Both the position numbers and the translations under genes were made by a program. The notes under the pieces were generated by a model. It had not been told where the DNA came from. It did not search any database and saw only the letters and a list, made by a program, of their open reading frames with translations. 64,000 nt of DNA from NCBI GenBank assembly GCA_024305405.1, contig JAKNDB010000109.1, positions 1,860,001 to 1,924,000 on the forward strand. The letters are read 5' to 3'. This stretch comes from Dirofilaria immitis (taxonomy: Eukaryota; Nematoda; Chromadorea; Rhabditida; Onchocercidae). Numbering within the stretch: position 1 is the stretch's first letter; each line of letters begins with the position of its first letter. Below, piece after piece: positions 62,190 through 64,000 of the stretch.

Positions 62190-64000
62190 TTAAGTATCAA
62201 TAACAATACCGGGTTGCACAATCTCTAAATGCGAATTGACTGACCGGATTTTCTTTATTCTTTTAGACGTACTTGTCCAAACAGTTGATAGACGTACAAA
62301 TATGCTATTAAGCACAATACTTGTCGCAAAAACTCCGCCGACTGCAGAACATAAACGTACAAGTATTTGCAGCAGCGAGCTGTAAAGAAAATATCACAGC
62401 ATATTATTTGGTGTAACTATGATTATTCTATTCATCACTAATGTTAGAAAGTTCTTATTTAATCCTTATTCTAAAGTGAGCGAACCCAATAATTTCTTTT
62501 AATATAGCTATTTCGAAAAAGAAAAACTTACGACTGAATACGCCTAACTTCAATAACTGTCGCTGCAAATTCATAATGGATAATAATAGCTGCATGTTTG
62601 TGCACATCTTTTTGGGCGTTTTTTCTGCAAAATTCTATTTCACAGCATCTAATATATTAGAACTGTACCAACATAAACTCATTTGTAATTGTGATAGCAA
62701 ATTTTTCAACCTCACTACACAAAAAGATCTGAACACTTTCAACAGATAATCATGACTTGAAAGATATTTTAAAAGGATTGTAAATGCAAAAAATTATTAA
62801 ATTTAATTATCAGTTTTACAAAACGAATTAAGATATCTATTCCAAAACAATGTCTTTGGTAAAAATAATTTGAAATTATTTTGTAAAACCAAACCATAAA
62901 TGTCACAGAATACTGATATGTAAGTGTAGAACCACCAAAAGACCACTGTGATATATTCTAGTAGGTACTATTTTTAAAAATAACGAAATTCGTCAACACC
63001 TGAAACGAAAATAACTAACAAAGTTGAAAGGGAATTTTTCAACATTTTAACTAGGCTAGAAAAAGACATAAATGCATAAATAATTACATTAATAAATTCC
63101 CTTTTTATTTTTTTTCGTAAATATGTGCTTTTACGAAAATAAAAATCACAAAAGAAATGATTCATAAGAGAGAATCAAACACACATATATATATTTGCCA
63201 ATAATGAATTTTTATAAAAACGCCAAGAGATATGCGTAGGCTAAATTATAACCCTAAATCTAACCTGTTTCAGAAATCTGTTCTACTCCTGCCAGTGGAG
63301 TTACGAGGCCGTATATTCTGGGACCGAAATTGAATCGCTCAATTCGGTGAGAAACATTACCAGCTAGAAAGAAGCAACTGCATTTGCTCGTAGTCAGTAT
63401 TCATTTTAAAGTGACAATTCACTATTCAAAGTAATTTGATCACACAACGTATTCGTTTAATGGATAATACTGATAAAAGATTCTCTACCACTTGGTGAAA
63501 CAAAGAGACCAATAATGAATTTTTATGAAAAATGCCAATGAATAGTTTTGTTATATAATCTAAAATAATAAGTTAGAATCGCTAAATTAAAAGACAGAAA
63601 AATATAGCAACTCATTTCAGAATATGCAATTATGTAAAAGAACATACGGCTAGAAATTCCACCAAAATGAGCAAAAATGCCGTCGACGCCAAGACCTTTG
63701 CCAGTGCTAACAACAAAGCTATCACCTTTGACTTTGTTGACTCGCATGCGACCATGAATTCGACAAGCGGTACCTTCATTCTTTTCTGAATTACCTGTAA
63801 TCGGAAAATTAGAGATAGTTGTAATTTAATTTTTAATTTCAAATTATGACTTTTTGATTTCCCTCTGCAAAACAAGTAAAAAAAGCTGTAGTATGTTTTG
63901 ATTGTATTACCATAATGACAATTTTCATCCAGACTTTCCCCTTTGATCGCGCAACGATCTTTTCCAAAAGGAGAGTAGAATAACATCACATAGTAAGAGA
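62190..64000 (-). CDS. ERGIC2/Erv41-type ER-Golgi cargo receptor (partial)
   Basis: Exons seen, in transcript order: 63911 to the window end, 63648-63794, 63265-63363, 62895-62999, 62532-62624, 62190-62379. The N-terminal membrane segment lies outside the window. Diagnostic blocks of the lumenal domain are ACRIHGRMRVNKVKGDSF, FAHFGG, NVSHRIERFNFGPRIYGLVTPL, LTYQYSVT and HYEF, followed by the second membrane segment ILVRLCSAVGGVFATSIVL and a short basic cytosolic tail ending with TAA at 62190. The family cycles between ER and Golgi as an Erv41-Erv46 complex that sorts cargo. The exon 62895-62999 needs two single-base insertions (near 62971-62980 and 62937-62940) to give FLKIVPT and GGSTLTYQYSVT in one frame. 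The A-rich start of the exon at 62624 probably lost bases too, because its phase does not match. Confidence 0.88.

Noticed and set aside
1..64000. tRNA, rRNA, CRISPR arrays, bacterial operons or intact transposons
   Set aside because: I saw no cloverleaf with anticodon arm, no rRNA-like block, no spaced direct-repeat array and no transposase or reverse transcriptase motif; small tRNA genes cannot be fully excluded by eye.

Overview
The window looks like nuclear DNA of a nematode, most likely a clade III/filarial-type worm. The base composition is very AT-rich. Genes are cut into many small exons joined by TTTCAG-like acceptors, several first exons sit behind a plausible spliced-leader acceptor, and every recognisable protein is metazoan with nematode-like features. 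There is no operon-style bacterial layout, and I recognise no rRNA, tRNA, CRISPR array or intact transposon. The genus cannot be fixed from the sequence alone.

Layout, left to right. 1-2900: no recognisable gene, but a perfect 23-bp inverted repeat near the edge. 2904-6019 (+): adiponectin-receptor-like PAQR seven-helix protein. 7073-10554 (+): unrecognised protein with three related segments of about 70 residues. 12347-14367 (-): GNAT-type acetyltransferase C-terminus preceded by a Cys-rich segment. 14368-23718: about 9.3 kb with no supportable gene. 23719-26068 (+): small secreted Cys-rich (lustrin-like) protein. 27224-40979 (-): a 23-exon gene for a protein with two LIM domains and a long charged middle. 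43601-47127 (-): AMSH/STAMBP deubiquitinase. 47632-50191 (+): membrane metallophosphoesterase (TMPPE-like), divergent from AMSH. 54288-55799 (+): sigma-type glutathione S-transferase. 57458-59384 (-): mitochondrial glutamate carrier. 62190 to the window end (-): ERGIC2/Erv41-type cargo receptor, N-terminus missing.

The genes do not form one pathway. They are single-copy-style housekeeping genes: membrane lipid sensing, actin/adhesion scaffolding, endosomal deubiquitination, detoxification, mitochondrial transport and ER-Golgi traffic. Gene models were built by hand from conserved protein sequence, GT/GC-AG borders and intron phase. Almost all junctions are phase-consistent; the exceptions are stated in the entries.

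Two window-wide patterns matter to a reader. First, several clearly conserved exons carry an apparent one-base deletion in or next to a short homopolymer. This is best explained by long-read assembly error and will break automated gene models. Second, three introns need GC donors to keep frame. I did not find a convincing new biological system; the best novelty candidates are the repeated-domain protein, alternative starts of the LIM gene, and a few unexplained open frames and hairpins.
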